A DNA stretch of 64,000 bases from Gammaproteobacteria bacterium (GCA_016716465.1 JADJWH010000005.1:62001-126000); one strand, 5' to 3'. Shown: positions 1-10,314, counted from the first letter of the stretch. Made by a program: numbers and translations. Notes: generated from the sequence alone by a model not told the origin.

Positions 1-222
1 AATCTCGGGATGCAGACCTTTGATGGCGCCTTGTACAAGCTGTACAAGGCCGGACGCATCTCCTATGAGGAGGCCCTGCGGAACGCCGATTCCCAGAACA
101 ATCTTCGCCTGCGCATCGACCTGGAGGAGAAGGATGTGGAGAAGAGCGCCGAAGTCAACGGGCTGCGCCTGGAGGACAACGAGGACGACGACAAGGGATA
201 CCGGGCGATCTCGCTTTCATAA
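1..222 (+). CDS. PilT/PilU-type twitching motility ATPase, C-terminal fragment
   Basis: This is the last 73 codons of a gene that starts left of the window; the frame is open at base 1 and stops with TAA at 220-222. The segment beginning MQTFDGALYKLYKAGRIS and continuing YEEALRNADSQNNLRLRI is the conserved C-terminus of PilT/PilU hexameric ATPases, which power type IV pilus retraction from the cytoplasmic face of the inner membrane. The long acidic tail (EDNEDDDKG) favours PilU over PilT, but the Walker motifs lie outside the window, so the two cannot be separated here. It converges on groL across a shared hairpin. Confidence 0.8.
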   Translation, partial: NLGMQTFDGALYKLYKAGRISYEEALRNADSQNNLRLRIDLEEKDVEKSAEVNGLRLEDNEDDDKGYRAISLS

Positions 223-241
223 CGCGGCCATACCGGATAAA

Positions 242-276
242 AAAAGCCCCGCCAGGCATCGCCCGGCGGGGCTTTT
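242..276. terminator. Bidirectional intrinsic terminator between the pilU-like gene and groL
   Basis: Perfect 12-base arms AAAAGCCCCGCC (242-253) and GGCGGGGCTTTT (265-276) flank an 11-base loop. The A-tract on one side and T-tract on the other let it end transcription of both convergent genes. Confidence 0.9.
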
Positions 277-311
277 CACTTTCCAGCCAACCGGCTCGCG
301 CCAGAGGCTGC

Positions 312-1943
<1,632 letters not shown>

Positions 1944-1992
1944 GATTTGAGTCCTCTTGAATGCTTGACTGAATAGGGGTGTGGGGCGGCGC

Positions 1993-2283
1993 TTAGCCTT
2001 CGATGACGGCCATGATGTCGTCTTCGCGCATCACGACCAGCTCTTCTCCGTCGACCTTGATCTCCGTGCCGGCGTATTTGCCGAACAGGACCTTGTCGCC
2101 GACCTTGACGTCCATGGGGCGGATGTCGCCGTTTTCCAGGAGCTTGCCCTTGCCGACGGCGATCACTTCGCCGCGGATCGGCTTTTCCGCCGCCGAATCG
2201 GGGATGACGATGCCGCCCGGGCTGGTGCGCTGCTCCTCCAGCCGACGAATCACGGCGCGGTCGTGTAACGGTTTGATTTTCAT
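1993..2283 (-). CDS. groS: Co-chaperonin GroES (10 kDa)
   Basis: The 96-residue protein starts MKIKPLHDRAVIRR and has the mobile loop with GGIVIP (23-28) that docks onto GroEL; length and sequence are standard. It forms the heptameric lid of the chaperonin cage. An upstream GGAGG ends about 8 bases before the ATG. It is the first gene of groSL; the 120 bases upstream hold a heat-shock-type promoter and a CIRCE inverted repeat, so expression is probably both induced by heat and repressed by HrcA. Confidence 0.98.
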   Translation of the reverse strand: MKIKPLHDRAVIRRLEEQRTSPGGIVIPDSAAEKPIRGEVIAVGKGKLLENGDIRPMDVKVGDKVLFGKYAGTEIKVDGEELVVMREDDIMAVIEG

Positions 2284-2353
2284 GTGGATGCCTCCATATT
2301 TATTTGTAAAACAATTGGTTGTTGTGGCTTAACGCGATGGAATCGCGACATTC

Positions 2354-2380
2354 CTGGCACTCATTCCCTGTGAGTGCCAG
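2354..2380 (-). promoter_or_regulatory. CIRCE element (HrcA operator) upstream of groSL
   Basis: The arms CTGGCACTC (2354-2362) and GAGTGCCAG (2372-2380) form a perfect 9-base inverted repeat with exactly 9 bases between them. The consensus is TTAGCACTC-N9-GAGTGCTAA; this copy matches at 7 of 9 arm positions and has the invariant spacing. It begins right after the -10 box, which places it across the transcription start. This is strong evidence for an HrcA repressor encoded elsewhere in the genome. Confidence 0.9.
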
Positions 2381-2382
2381 TA

Positions 2383-2410
2383 ATAATAGGGGCGACTGCG
2401 CGGGAGTCAA
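2383..2410 (-). promoter_or_regulatory. groSL promoter, sigma-70/sigma-32-like
   Basis: Reading on the minus strand, CTTGACT (TTGACT at 2410-2405) is followed after 16 bases by TATTAT (2388-2383), preceded by CCCC. The combination CTTGA and CCCCTAT also fits the heat-shock sigma-32 pattern. The CIRCE element follows immediately downstream. Confidence 0.75.
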
Positions 2411-2467
2411 GGGGTCGCCTCGACGGCAGGGCATGGGGAGGGCATTCCGGGGCCGGGACCCGGGGTG

Positions 2468-2908
2468 TCAATCCTTGATCCGTTCCTTCCAGTATTCTCC
2501 CTCGATCACGCGGGGGCCGTGCTCGCTGCGGGAACTTGCCGGGCGGTCATCAGGCCGGGGCGCGCGTCCCAGGATGCCGCTGACGAGCGCCCGGCGTAAG
2601 GCAGGGATCAGGCAGAGGATGGCGACGAGATCGGAGATGAAGCCGGGGATCAGCAGAAGCACCCCGCTGATCAGCACGAAGACACCGTCGAGCAGTTCCC
2701 GGGCGGGCAATTCGCCCCGGGCGAGGGTGGCACGGACCCGCTGCAGCGCCAGCCAACCCTGCCAGCGCAGCAGCAGGGTTCCCAGCACGGCCGAAAAAAC
2801 CACGAGCGCGATGGTAGGGATCGCGCCCAGTATACCGCCAGCCTGGATCAGGACGTACAGCTCGAGCAGCGGAAACGCGATGATCAGGAGCAGGATCAGA
2901 TAAGGCAT
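2468..2908 (-). CDS. fxsA: FxsA family membrane protein
   Basis: The 146-residue protein is full length for FxsA, a small inner-membrane protein; in E. coli its overexpression relieves phage T7 exclusion by the F plasmid, and its cellular role is unknown. Hydrophobic segments fall at about residues 2-20, 25-45 and 72-100, followed by a charged cytoplasmic tail ending EGEYWKERIKD. It starts divergently from cutA and the two reading frames nearly touch, so the 5' regions share a short promoter interval. FxsA next to groESL is common in proteobacteria. Confidence 0.85.
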   Translation of the reverse strand: MPYLILLLIIAFPLLELYVLIQAGGILGAIPTIALVVFSAVLGTLLLRWQGWLALQRVRATLARGELPARELLDGVFVLISGVLLLIPGFISDLVAILCLIPALRRALVSGILGRAPRPDDRPASSRSEHGPRVIEGEYWKERIKD

Positions 2909-2963
2909 GCCTCGCCACTATAACACCTTTGACCGCCGTTACCGATGGTGTATCGTGATGCGC

Positions 2964-3290
2964 ATGGCGGCGGACCATTATCTTGTTCTCACCACCTGTC
3001 CGCATGAAACGGCGGCGCGCGAACTCGCCGGAGCGCTGCTCAATGAGCGGCTCGCGGCCTGCATCAACATCATCCCGGGTCTCCGGTCCGTCTATCGCTG
3101 GAAGGGTGAAATCGAGGAAGGGAGCGAAGTATTGCTCCTGATCAAGGCGGCGCGCGCGGTGTATCCACGGCTGGAGGAACGGATCCGCGCCTCCCATCCC
3201 TATGAGCTTCCCGAGATCATCGCGCTGGATATTGCCGCCGGATCGGCGGCGTATCTCGCCTGGCTCGCCGAGAACTGCCGCAAAGGCTGA
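2964..3290 (+). CDS. cutA: CutA1 divalent-cation tolerance protein
   Basis: From the ATG at 2964 the protein is 108 residues, the usual CutA size. The family signature is present: RLAACINIIPG near the N-terminus and the C-terminal block HPYELPEIIAL. CutA1 proteins are very stable cytosolic trimers linked to copper tolerance, with uncertain biochemistry. An in-frame ATG at 2958 and one at 2907 also exist; the 2907 start would overlap fxsA and adds non-family sequence, so 2964 (or 2958) is preferred. A clear Shine-Dalgarno is missing, which leaves the exact start open. Confidence 0.88.
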   Translation: MAADHYLVLTTCPHETAARELAGALLNERLAACINIIPGLRSVYRWKGEIEEGSEVLLLIKAARAVYPRLEERIRASHPYELPEIIALDIAAGSAAYLAWLAENCRKG

Positions 3291-3416
3291 GGGAGACGAT
3301 GTGCGCCGGTTGGCAGAATCAGGGTGACATCATCAAGTTTTCATAGGCTTTTCCGACATTTTATGCGGGCCTCCGCGTTGTTCATCTGGTGTCCGGGGCG
3401 CGTGCCGGACATGTGC

Positions 3417-3422
3417 TAGTAT
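3417..3422 (+). promoter_or_regulatory. Possible extended -10 promoter for dsbD
   Basis: TGCTAGTAT places a TG-N extension before the hexamer TAGTAT. No good -35 box is visible at the usual distance, as is common with extended -10 promoters. It would give a leader of about 110 bases before dsbD. Confidence 0.4.
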
Positions 3423-3539
3423 GTGTGGCGTTTCGTGCGCCGCGTTTTGATACCACGCTGTGTTCCCGCAACCTGCGGGTGCCTGATCGTCGGTTGAGGT
3501 CCATTCGCTCCGGTCATTCTCCGGTCTCTAACGAGTCTC

Positions 3540-5411
3540 GTGCATACCATGATCAAGATTCCCGGGTTCAGTCTCCTTGTCTCGCTGCTGCTGAGTGCCT
3601 CCGCCGGTTTCGCTGCTGATGGCGGCGCCTCGTCCTCACCGCTCGCCTCCATCGGTGAGCGGCTTGGTCTGGGCAGGTCCGAGCCTGTCTTTCTCGAGCC
3701 GGACCGTGCCTTTGTTTTTTCCGCGGACGTTTCCGCTCCCGGTACGATCTCCGCGCGCTGGGAAATCGCGGACGGCTACTACCTCTACCGCGACAAATTC
3801 ACGTTTCGATTGGTGGATCCTCCAGCCGGCGTGACGCTGGGGGAGCCCCGGTTTCCTCCGGGCGAGTTCAAGGAGGATGAATATTTTGGCCGCATGGAGG
3901 TGTATCACGGACCAGTGCAGGCCGAGGTGCCGGTGGAGCGGCGGGAGGCGGCGCCGATCCCGGTGATGCTGGAGGTGGGGTACCAGGGCTGCGCGGACCA
4001 GGGATTCTGTTATCCGCCAATGAAGCGGACACTGAGCCTGGAGTTACCGGCAGCGGATGCCGCAGCGGTTGCGCCCGCGAACCCGCTTGTGGCGGGCGGA
4101 CTCGTGGAGGCCCCGCTGGAGGACCGGATCGCGCGTTCCCTGGCGGAGGGTAATCTGTGGCTGAACCTGGCCGGGTTCTTCGGTTTCGGCCTGCTCCTCG
4201 CGTTTACCCCCTGTGTCCTTCCGATGGTCCCGATCCTGTCCAGCCTGATCATCGGACAACGCACCCAGGTAACGACGCGCCGGGCCTTTCTGCTGTCCCT
4301 GAGTTATGTGCTCGCGATGGCTCTGACCTATACCCTGGCCGGAATCGCGGCCGGCCTGTTTGGCAGCAATCTGCAGGCGGCGTTTCAGAATCCCTGGATC
4401 CTCGGCAGCATAAGTCTCATATTCGTGCTGCTCGCCCTCGCCATGTTCGATGTCTACCAGTTGCAGTTGCCGCCTTCCTGGCAGGCGCGCCTGAACGAAT
4501 TCAGCAATCGACAGTCCGCGGGAACCTATATCGGAGCCGCGGTGATGGGCCTTCTCTCGGCGCTGATCGTGGGGCCCTGTGTGGCGGCACCGCTGGCGGG
4601 GATCCTCCTGTATATCGGGATCAGCGGCGACGCCCTGCTGGGCGGGGCATCGTTGTTCGCGCTCAGCCTGGGCATGGGCCTGCCGCTGCTGGTGATCGGT
4701 ACGTCCGCCGGCCGGCTTCTGCCGAAGGCGGGGGGGTGGATGACGACGGTCAAGTCGGTGTTCGGCGTGCTGATGCTCGCGGTCGCGGTCTGGTTTCTCG
4801 ACCGGATCGTCCCGCCCCAGATCAGCATGATTTTGTGGGCGGTCCTGCTGGTTGGCACAGCCGTCTATCTGGGCGCCTTCGACCGTATGGAAGCCGGGGT
4901 CCCGGGCTGGCGGCGGTTATCGAAAGGCGCGGGTCTGATCGTGTTCATCTATGGTGTCCTGCTGATCATCGGCGCCGCCAGCGGCGGCAAGGATCCGCTG
5001 CGGCCCTTGCAGGGAACCTCGATCGCCGGCGGCAAGGTGCCGGCGGCGGAGGCGCTGGAGTTTGCTCCGGTCAAGGGCGTGGAAGGCCTGCGGCAGGCCA
5101 TCGCGCGCGCGGCCGGCCGGCCGGTCATGCTGGACTTCTACGCCGACTGGTGCGTCGACTGCAAGATCATGGAGCGTCGCACCTTCACCGATCCCGGTGT
5201 GCGTGCCGCGCTGGCCGGTGCGGTGCTGCTGCGCGCGGACGTGACGGCGAATGACGAGATCGATCAGGAATTGCTCAGGCAGCTTGGACTTTTCGGACCG
5301 CCTGCGATATTGTTTTTCGGCGCGGACGGGAAGGAACTGAGATCGTTCCGCGTGATCGGCTACACCGGTCCCGAGGCATTTACACGCCATATACAACAGG
5401 CACTGATGTAA
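3540..5411 (+). CDS. dsbD: Thiol:disulfide interchange protein DsbD
   Basis: DsbD carries electrons from cytoplasmic thioredoxin across the inner membrane to periplasmic reductases. All three modules are visible in 623 residues: a signal peptide (to about residue 25) and an N-terminal domain with C151 and C157 (CADQGFC); an eight-helix membrane core with C225 (TPCVLPMVP) and C347 (VGPCVAAPL); and a C-terminal thioredoxin domain with the active site C538-V-D-C541. All six redox cysteines are therefore present. The GTG at 3540 gives the longest reading; an ATG at 3549 is an equally good start. It sits 14 bases before a TlpA-like thioredoxin that is a plausible electron acceptor. Confidence 0.95.
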   Translation: MHTMIKIPGFSLLVSLLLSASAGFAADGGASSSPLASIGERLGLGRSEPVFLEPDRAFVFSADVSAPGTISARWEIADGYYLYRDKFTFRLVDPPAGVTLGEPRFPPGEFKEDEYFGRMEVYHGPVQAEVPVERREAAPIPVMLEVGYQGCADQGFCYPPMKRTLSLELPAADAAAVAPANPLVAGGLVEAPLEDRIARSLAEGNLWLNLAGFFGFGLLLAFTPCVLPMVPILSSLIIGQRTQVTTRRAFLLSLSYVLAMALTYTLAGIAAGLFGSNLQAAFQNPWILGSISLIFVLLALAMFDVYQLQLPPSWQARLNEFSNRQSAGTYIGAAVMGLLSALIVGPCVAAPLAGILLYIGISGDALLGGASLFALSLGMGLPLLVIGTSAGRLLPKAGGWMTTVKSVFGVLMLAVAVWFLDRIVPPQISMILWAVLLVGTAVYLGAFDRMEAGVPGWRRLSKGAGLIVFIYGVLLIIGAASGGKDPLRPLQGTSIAGGKVPAAEALEFAPVKGVEGLRQAIARAAGRPVMLDFYADWCVDCKIMERRTFTDPGVRAALAGAVLLRADVTANDEIDQELLRQLGLFGPPAILFFGADGKELRSFRVIGYTGPEAFTRHIQQALM

Positions 5412-5425
5412 CTCCCTGACCCCCG

Positions 5426-6001
5426 ATGGCGGGCTGGCTGAAGCGTCCCAACCTGGTTTTACTGCTGATCGCGGTATTCGCAGTGGTCGCGGTCGCGGTG
5501 AACTTTTTCTATCGGCAGCACTTGCAGGACAAGCCCCAGGTAGCGACGGAATCCGGCACGTCTGCGAGCGCCGTTCTCGGCGAGAACAGGCCTGCATTTA
5601 CCTTGCCGGATGACCTGGGCTTATCGCGCGACGTGGGCGAGTGGGACGGGCAGGTGCTGGTGGTGAATTTCTGGGCCACGTGGTGTCAGCCCTGCGTCCG
5701 CGAGATCCCGGCCTTCGTGGAGTTGCAGGGACAGTATGCCGGTCAGGGGGTACAGTTCGTCGGGATCGCCCTCGATACGCTGCCCCAGGTGCAGGCGTTT
5801 TTCGACAGGTTGGGGCTGGCGCTCAACTACCCGAACCTGATCGGCGGCACCAACGCGATCGCGGTAGCCGAGGCCTATGGAAACAATGTTGGTATCCTTC
5901 CTTACACCGTGCTGGTGGATCGGTCGGGCAAGATCGCCTATGCACAGTACGGCGAGTTGACGCGGGATTCCGCGGAGCAGATGATCCTGGAACTGCTGTG
6001 A
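5426..6001 (+). CDS. TlpA-family membrane-anchored thioredoxin
   Basis: The 191-residue protein has one N-terminal membrane segment (about 8-27) and a periplasmic thioredoxin fold with the active site WC87-Q-P-C90 in NFWATWCQPCVREIP. The TlpA/ResA family reduces disulfides in the periplasm, for instance in apocytochrome c or copper-site proteins. It lies 14 bases after dsbD on the same strand, so the two are probably co-transcribed, with DsbD keeping this protein reduced. The exact substrate cannot be told from sequence. Confidence 0.88.
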   Translation: MAGWLKRPNLVLLLIAVFAVVAVAVNFFYRQHLQDKPQVATESGTSASAVLGENRPAFTLPDDLGLSRDVGEWDGQVLVVNFWATWCQPCVREIPAFVELQGQYAGQGVQFVGIALDTLPQVQAFFDRLGLALNYPNLIGGTNAIAVAEAYGNNVGILPYTVLVDRSGKIAYAQYGELTRDSAEQMILELL

Positions 6002-6203
6002 GCGGCTGGTTTCAGTCGTTCACATTTCGCTGATCGGCCTCTAACTTCGTCGATCGGGTCGAGATTTCCAGGTCAGATAGACATTTCCCCGGGGACATTG
6101 CACAATAGCCGCCGTAATGGGCGACCGAAGTCCGGCTGAGCGGGCGGTTTTCGCATAATCCGTTCCGATCAGCGCTTATCGTGCCGGGAACGAACAGAAT
6201 CGA

Positions 6204-6656
6204 ATGGCGATGATCCTTGTACTCAACGGGCCGAATATGAACCTCCTCGGGCGGCGGGAACCCGGCCATTATGGCGGGCAGTCGCTGTCCGAGATCAACA
6301 AGCGGATTACGAGCCTGGCCAAGGAACTCGGCCACAAGGTGTCGTTCTTTCAAAGCAATGCGGAGCACGAACTGGTCGAGCGTGTGCACAAGGCTCCGGA
6401 AGAGTCGGTCCGCTTCATCATCATCAATCCCGCCGCCCTCACCCACACCAGCGTAGCCTTGCGTGACGCCCTCGCCGCCGTCGCGGTGCCCTTTATCGAG
6501 GTGCATCTGTCCAATATCCATGCGCGCGAGGCATTTCGCCGGACATCGTATTTCTCGGATCTCGCTGCCGGCGTGATCAGCGGACTCGGTGCTGCGGGCT
6601 ACGAACTGGCCCTGCGGGCGGCGGCGCAACATCTAGACAAGCACAAGGATTCATAA
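6204..6656 (+). CDS. aroQ: 3-dehydroquinate dehydratase, type II
   Basis: The 150-residue protein matches the small dodecameric type II enzyme that dehydrates 3-dehydroquinate to 3-dehydroshikimate in the shikimate pathway. The N-terminal LVLNGPNMNLLGRREP and the active-site tyrosine in GHYG (Tyr23) are present, as are the IEVHLSNIHARE block and the later RRTSYFSD loop. A 202-base gap separates it from the TlpA gene and may hold a promoter (CATAAT near 6161). It is followed after 8 bases by accB, the same order as in Pseudomonas. Confidence 0.96.
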   Translation: MAMILVLNGPNMNLLGRREPGHYGGQSLSEINKRITSLAKELGHKVSFFQSNAEHELVERVHKAPEESVRFIIINPAALTHTSVALRDALAAVAVPFIEVHLSNIHAREAFRRTSYFSDLAAGVISGLGAAGYELALRAAAQHLDKHKDS

Positions 6657-6664
6657 TTGCCGGT

Positions 6665-7123
6665 ATGGATATTCGAAAGATAAAGAAGTTGATCGAGCTC
6701 CTGGAGGAATCCGATCTCGCCGAGATCGAGGTCCAGGAAGGCGAGGAGTCGGTACGCATCAGCCGCCACGGCAAGGCGGTGCAGACGGTCATGGGAGCCG
6801 CCCCGATGATGACCGCGCCCGCCCCGGCGGTTCAAGCTGCGGCCCCCGCGGCTCCGGCCGGCGAGCCGGCGGCGCCCCCGCCGCCCAAGGGGCACACCAT
6901 CACCTCGCCGATCGTCGGCAGCTTCTATCGCTCGCCGGCCCCCGGTTCGCCGGCCTTCGTCGAAGTGGGCCAGCGGGTCAACGCCGGCGACACTCTGTGC
7001 ATCATCGAGGCGATGAAGATGCTCAATCAGATCGAATCGGACAAGGCCGGTGTTGTGGCCGCCGTTCTGGTCGAGAACGGCCAGCCGGTCGAATACGGTC
7101 AGCCGCTGTTCATCATCGAATAG
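6665..7123 (+). CDS. accB: Biotin carboxyl carrier protein of acetyl-CoA carboxylase
   Basis: The 152-residue BCCP has the usual N-terminal segment for AccC contact, an Ala/Pro linker (about 45-75) and a C-terminal biotinyl domain with EAMKM; Lys118 is the biotin attachment site. It carries the carboxyl group between AccC and AccAD in the first step of fatty-acid synthesis. accC follows after 12 bases. The biotin is added by BirA, also encoded in this window at 40.5 kb. Confidence 0.97.
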   Translation: MDIRKIKKLIELLEESDLAEIEVQEGEESVRISRHGKAVQTVMGAAPMMTAPAPAVQAAAPAAPAGEPAAPPPPKGHTITSPIVGSFYRSPAPGSPAFVEVGQRVNAGDTLCIIEAMKMLNQIESDKAGVVAAVLVENGQPVEYGQPLFIIE

Positions 7124-7135
7124 GCAACGGGTTTC

Positions 7136-8494
7136 ATGTTCGAGAAAATCGTCATCGCCAATCGTGGTGAGATCGGGCTGCGCATCCTGCGCGCCTGCAA
7201 CGAGATGGGCATCAAGACGGTGGCGGTGCATTCGTCCGCCGACCGTGATCTGATCCACGTCCGGCTGGCGGACGAGTCCGTGTGCATCGGGCCGCCCGCC
7301 TCGGCGGAGAGCTATTTGAATATCCCGGCCCTGATCAGCGCCGCCGAGGTCACCGACGCGGTGGCCATCCATCCCGGTTACGGGTTTCTGTCCGAGAACG
7401 CCGACTTCGCCGATCGGGTCGAGAAGAGCGGCTTTGTCTTCATTGGCCCGCGTCCCGAGACGATCCGCCTGATGGGCGACAAGATTGAGGCGATCAAGGC
7501 GATGAAGGCGGCGGGCATCCCCTGTATTCCGGGTTCCGATGGTCCATTGAGTGAGGATCCGGAGCGCAACCTGGAGATTGCGCGCAACATCGGATTTCCG
7601 GTGCTCATCAAGGCAGCCGGCGGCGGCGGCGGGCGTGGCATGCGGGTCGTGCACAGCGACGCTGCCCTGGCGAATGCCATCAGCATGACGCGTTCGGAGG
7701 CCGAGGCCGCTTTCGGAAACGCCACGGTCTATATGGAGAAGTACCTCGAAAATCCGCGCCACATCGAGATCCAGGTGCTGGCCGATGGCCAGGGCAATGC
7801 GATCCACCTTGGTGAACGCGACTGTTCCATGCAGCGGCGTCACCAGAAGGTCATCGAAGAAGCCCCCGCGCCGGGCATCAGCGAGGAACAGAGGGGCCGC
7901 ATCGGCGCCCAATGCGTCAAGGCCTGCCTTGAGACCGGTTATCGCGGCGCGGGCACCTTCGAGTTTCTCTACGAGAAGGGCCGTTTCTACTTTATTGAGA
8001 TGAATACCCGCCTGCAGGTGGAGCATCCGGTGACCGAGATGGTATACGGCATCGATATCGTGAAGGAGCAGATCCGCATCGCCGCGGGCGAGTTACTCAC
8101 GCTCCGGCAATCCGACATCAGGCCGAACGGGCACGCGATCGAGTGCCGGATCAATGCCGAGGATGCGCGCACCTTCACGCCATCGCCGGGGACCATCGCC
8201 CAGTACCATCCGCCGGGCGGTCCGGGTATCCGCATCGATTCCCACATCTATAACGGCTACACCGTGCCGCCGTTCTATGATTCCATGATCGGCAAGGTTA
8301 TCGCCCAGGGCCATACGCGGGATTCCGCCATCGCCCGCATGCGCATGGCCTTGACCGAATTCATCATCGAAGGGATCAAGACCAACCTCGCCCTGCATCG
8401 TGACCTGATGAACGACGCTGCGTTCCAGGCCGGAGGGACCAACATCCACTATCTGGAGAAAAAGCTGGCCGCCGCGGCGGCCGCGCGCGAGTGA
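7136..8494 (+). CDS. accC: Biotin carboxylase subunit of acetyl-CoA carboxylase
   Basis: The 452-residue protein is full length. It opens MFEKIVIANRGEIGLRILRAC, has the glycine-rich ATP-grasp loop (KAAGGGGGRGMRVV), the EKYLENPRHIEIQVLAD segment and the catalytic block FIEMNTRLQVEHPVTE. It carboxylates biotin on AccB with bicarbonate and ATP in the cytosol. It is the last gene of aroQ-accB-accC and converges on argA with only 29 bases between stops. In Pseudomonas prmA would follow; here it does not. Confidence 0.98.
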   Translation: MFEKIVIANRGEIGLRILRACNEMGIKTVAVHSSADRDLIHVRLADESVCIGPPASAESYLNIPALISAAEVTDAVAIHPGYGFLSENADFADRVEKSGFVFIGPRPETIRLMGDKIEAIKAMKAAGIPCIPGSDGPLSEDPERNLEIARNIGFPVLIKAAGGGGGRGMRVVHSDAALANAISMTRSEAEAAFGNATVYMEKYLENPRHIEIQVLADGQGNAIHLGERDCSMQRRHQKVIEEAPAPGISEEQRGRIGAQCVKACLETGYRGAGTFEFLYEKGRFYFIEMNTRLQVEHPVTEMVYGIDIVKEQIRIAAGELLTLRQSDIRPNGHAIECRINAEDARTFTPSPGTIAQYHPPGGPGIRIDSHIYNGYTVPPFYDSMIGKVIAQGHTRDSAIARMRMALTEFIIEGIKTNLALHRDLMNDAAFQAGGTNIHYLEKKLAAAAAARE

Positions 8495-8523
8495 GTCGCC
8501 GTCGACAGCGCACTTGTGACGCT

Positions 8524-9840
8524 TCAAAGCCTCTTGATGAGTACCTGGGAGTTGCGCTGATAGTTGTACATGGCCTGGCGCGCCACCGGCAGTTGGCCGC
8601 TTTCCCCCGCCTGAAAGCCGCGCTCCTGGAACCAGTGCGACGCGTGCGTGGTGAGCACGAACAGTCGGTCTATCCCCCGTTTCAAGGCCTCACTCTCGAT
8701 CAGCCGCAGCAGGGCCTCACCGTGCCCGTTGTGGCGGTAATCGGGGTGCACCGCGAGACAGGCGAGCTCGCCGACCCGTTCCTCCGCGAAGGGTTGAAAG
8801 GCCGCGCAGGCGATCACCATGCCGTCGCGTTCAATGACGGTGAACTGACCGATTCCGATCTCCAGATGTTCGCGCGAGCGGCGTACCAGGATACCTTCCT
8901 GTTCCAGTGGCGCGATCAGGTTAAGGATGCCGCCCACATCCTCTATGGTCGCCTGGCGGGTCCCCTCGTAAAGATCCGTGGTGATCATGGTGCCGATACC
9001 GTCGCGGGTGAACAGCTCGAGCAGCAAGGCACCGTCACGGCGATGATCGATCAGGTGCGCCCGCCGCACGCCGGAACGGCAACACGCGATCGCATGTCGC
9101 AGCACCTCGACCATCGTCTGGGGCAAGTCAGGTTTGCCGGCGATTTCATGCTCGGCGGTGGAAGGGGTCAGTTCGCGCAACAGTCGCCCGCTTGAGTCTT
9201 CCAGTCCGTGTGCCTCGACCAGGCACAGCATCTTGTCGGCCTTGAGCGCGACCGCGGCCGCCGAGGCTACCTCGAGTGCCGTCAGATTGAAGATCTCCCC
9301 GGTCGGGGAGTAGCCGATCGGGGAGAGCAGCACGATGGCGCCCGCGTCGAGTTGCTGTTGTATCGCCTGATGATCGATGCGGCGCACCTTGCCGGTATAG
9401 AGATGATCGATGCCTTCCAGGATGCCGAGCGGTTGCGCCGTGACGAAGTTTCCCGAGGCGACACGGATGCGCGCCCCCGCCATCGGGGTATTGGCAAGCC
9501 CCATGGACAGCATCGCCTCGATCTCGACCGAGACCACCCCGGCAGCTTCCTTCACGCACTCGAGTGAATCCTTGTCGGTGATACGCAGGCCGTGCATGTA
9601 CTGGATCCGCAGCTTTCGCTCACGCAGGCGCTGCTCGATCTGGGGACGGCTGCCGTGAACGAGGACCAGGCGAATGCCGAGACTGTTCAGCAGGGCGATG
9701 TCATGCGCGAGCCCCGTGAAGCGCTGTTCGGAGATGACCTCGCCGCCGAAGACGATGACGAACGTGCGGCCGCGGAAGGCATTGATGTATGGCGAGGAAC
9801 TGCGAAACCAGTCGACGAACTGGGGATTGTCGGCATGCAT
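8524..9840 (-). CDS. argA: N-acetylglutamate synthase (amino-acid kinase-GNAT type)
   Basis: The 438-residue protein has the classic ArgA layout: an amino-acid-kinase-like domain (about 20-280; VLVHGSRPQIEQRLRER) and a C-terminal GNAT acetyltransferase domain (about 290-430; ACLAVHPDYRHNGHGEALL). It makes N-acetylglutamate from glutamate and acetyl-CoA, the first step of arginine synthesis, and the kinase-like domain usually binds arginine for feedback inhibition. It stands alone on the minus strand. The ATG at 9840 gives the expected N-terminus. Confidence 0.95.
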   Translation of the reverse strand: MHADNPQFVDWFRSSSPYINAFRGRTFVIVFGGEVISEQRFTGLAHDIALLNSLGIRLVLVHGSRPQIEQRLRERKLRIQYMHGLRITDKDSLECVKEAAGVVSVEIEAMLSMGLANTPMAGARIRVASGNFVTAQPLGILEGIDHLYTGKVRRIDHQAIQQQLDAGAIVLLSPIGYSPTGEIFNLTALEVASAAAVALKADKMLCLVEAHGLEDSSGRLLRELTPSTAEHEIAGKPDLPQTMVEVLRHAIACCRSGVRRAHLIDHRRDGALLLELFTRDGIGTMITTDLYEGTRQATIEDVGGILNLIAPLEQEGILVRRSREHLEIGIGQFTVIERDGMVIACAAFQPFAEERVGELACLAVHPDYRHNGHGEALLRLIESEALKRGIDRLFVLTTHASHWFQERGFQAGESGQLPVARQAMYNYQRNSQVLIKRL

Positions 9841-9976
9841 CAGGCGAGTGTCTCCGAGTATTTTGTCTTCGCATTCTACGGCATCTAGGCGGACCGGTGA
9901 TCTCCCCTGTGTCCGGCGCGTTTCATGCAGGGCGGGCGAAGCCTGACTGAAATGGTCGGAAATACCTTATTAAATA

Positions 9977-10003
9977 TACAATTATAAAAATTGTAACTAC
10001 AAT
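9977..10003. promoter_or_regulatory. AT-rich overlapping palindromes upstream of a 26-residue gene
   Basis: Two dyads overlap: TACAATT (9977-9983) with AATTGTA (9989-9995) over 5 bases, and ATTGTA (9990-9995) with TACAAT (9998-10003) over 2 bases. The last hexamer could also be a -10 box. The stretch is very AT-rich in a GC-rich region and looks like an operator/promoter; no regulator family is recognised. Confidence 0.45.
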
Positions 10004-10087
10004 GGGTGCCATGGCTGCATACGTCGGAAGTGAGTGACAACGGCCGTGTTTCAAACATCAAGATCCTAAACGAAGGGGAGAATCGCC

Positions 10088-10168
10088 ATGGAGAATACAG
10101 TTTCAGTCCTGTTGAGCCTCGTGCTGATCGGCGTGTCGCTGGTACTGTTCGTCAGCCATATGTCCTGA
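10088..10168 (+). CDS. 26-residue single-span membrane peptide (copy A)
   Basis: The frame encodes a 26-residue peptide beginning MENTVSVLLSLVL and ending VLFVSHMS, almost entirely one hydrophobic helix with an acidic residue near the start and a His near the end. A strong Shine-Dalgarno (AAGGGGAG) lies about 8 bases before the ATG. The gene at 10405-10485 encodes a clear paralogue of the same length (shared pattern VS-VL-V-IGVS/IAVS-LFV-H). Two similar frames with good ribosome sites argue that both are real. The function is unknown; a small inner-membrane regulator or subunit is possible but not shown. Confidence 0.6.
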   Translation: MENTVSVLLSLVLIGVSLVLFVSHMS

Positions 10169-10314
10169 TCCGGTCATCGGATAAACATATTAAGAAAACA
10201 AGCACTTGATGCCAGGGATGGCGTCAGTTGCCCATCCCGGTCACAGCACGCCGGGTGCCCCTCCCGGGAGGGCGCCCGCAGTCGAGTCTCCCCCCGTTCC
10301 TATTTCCTTATTAA

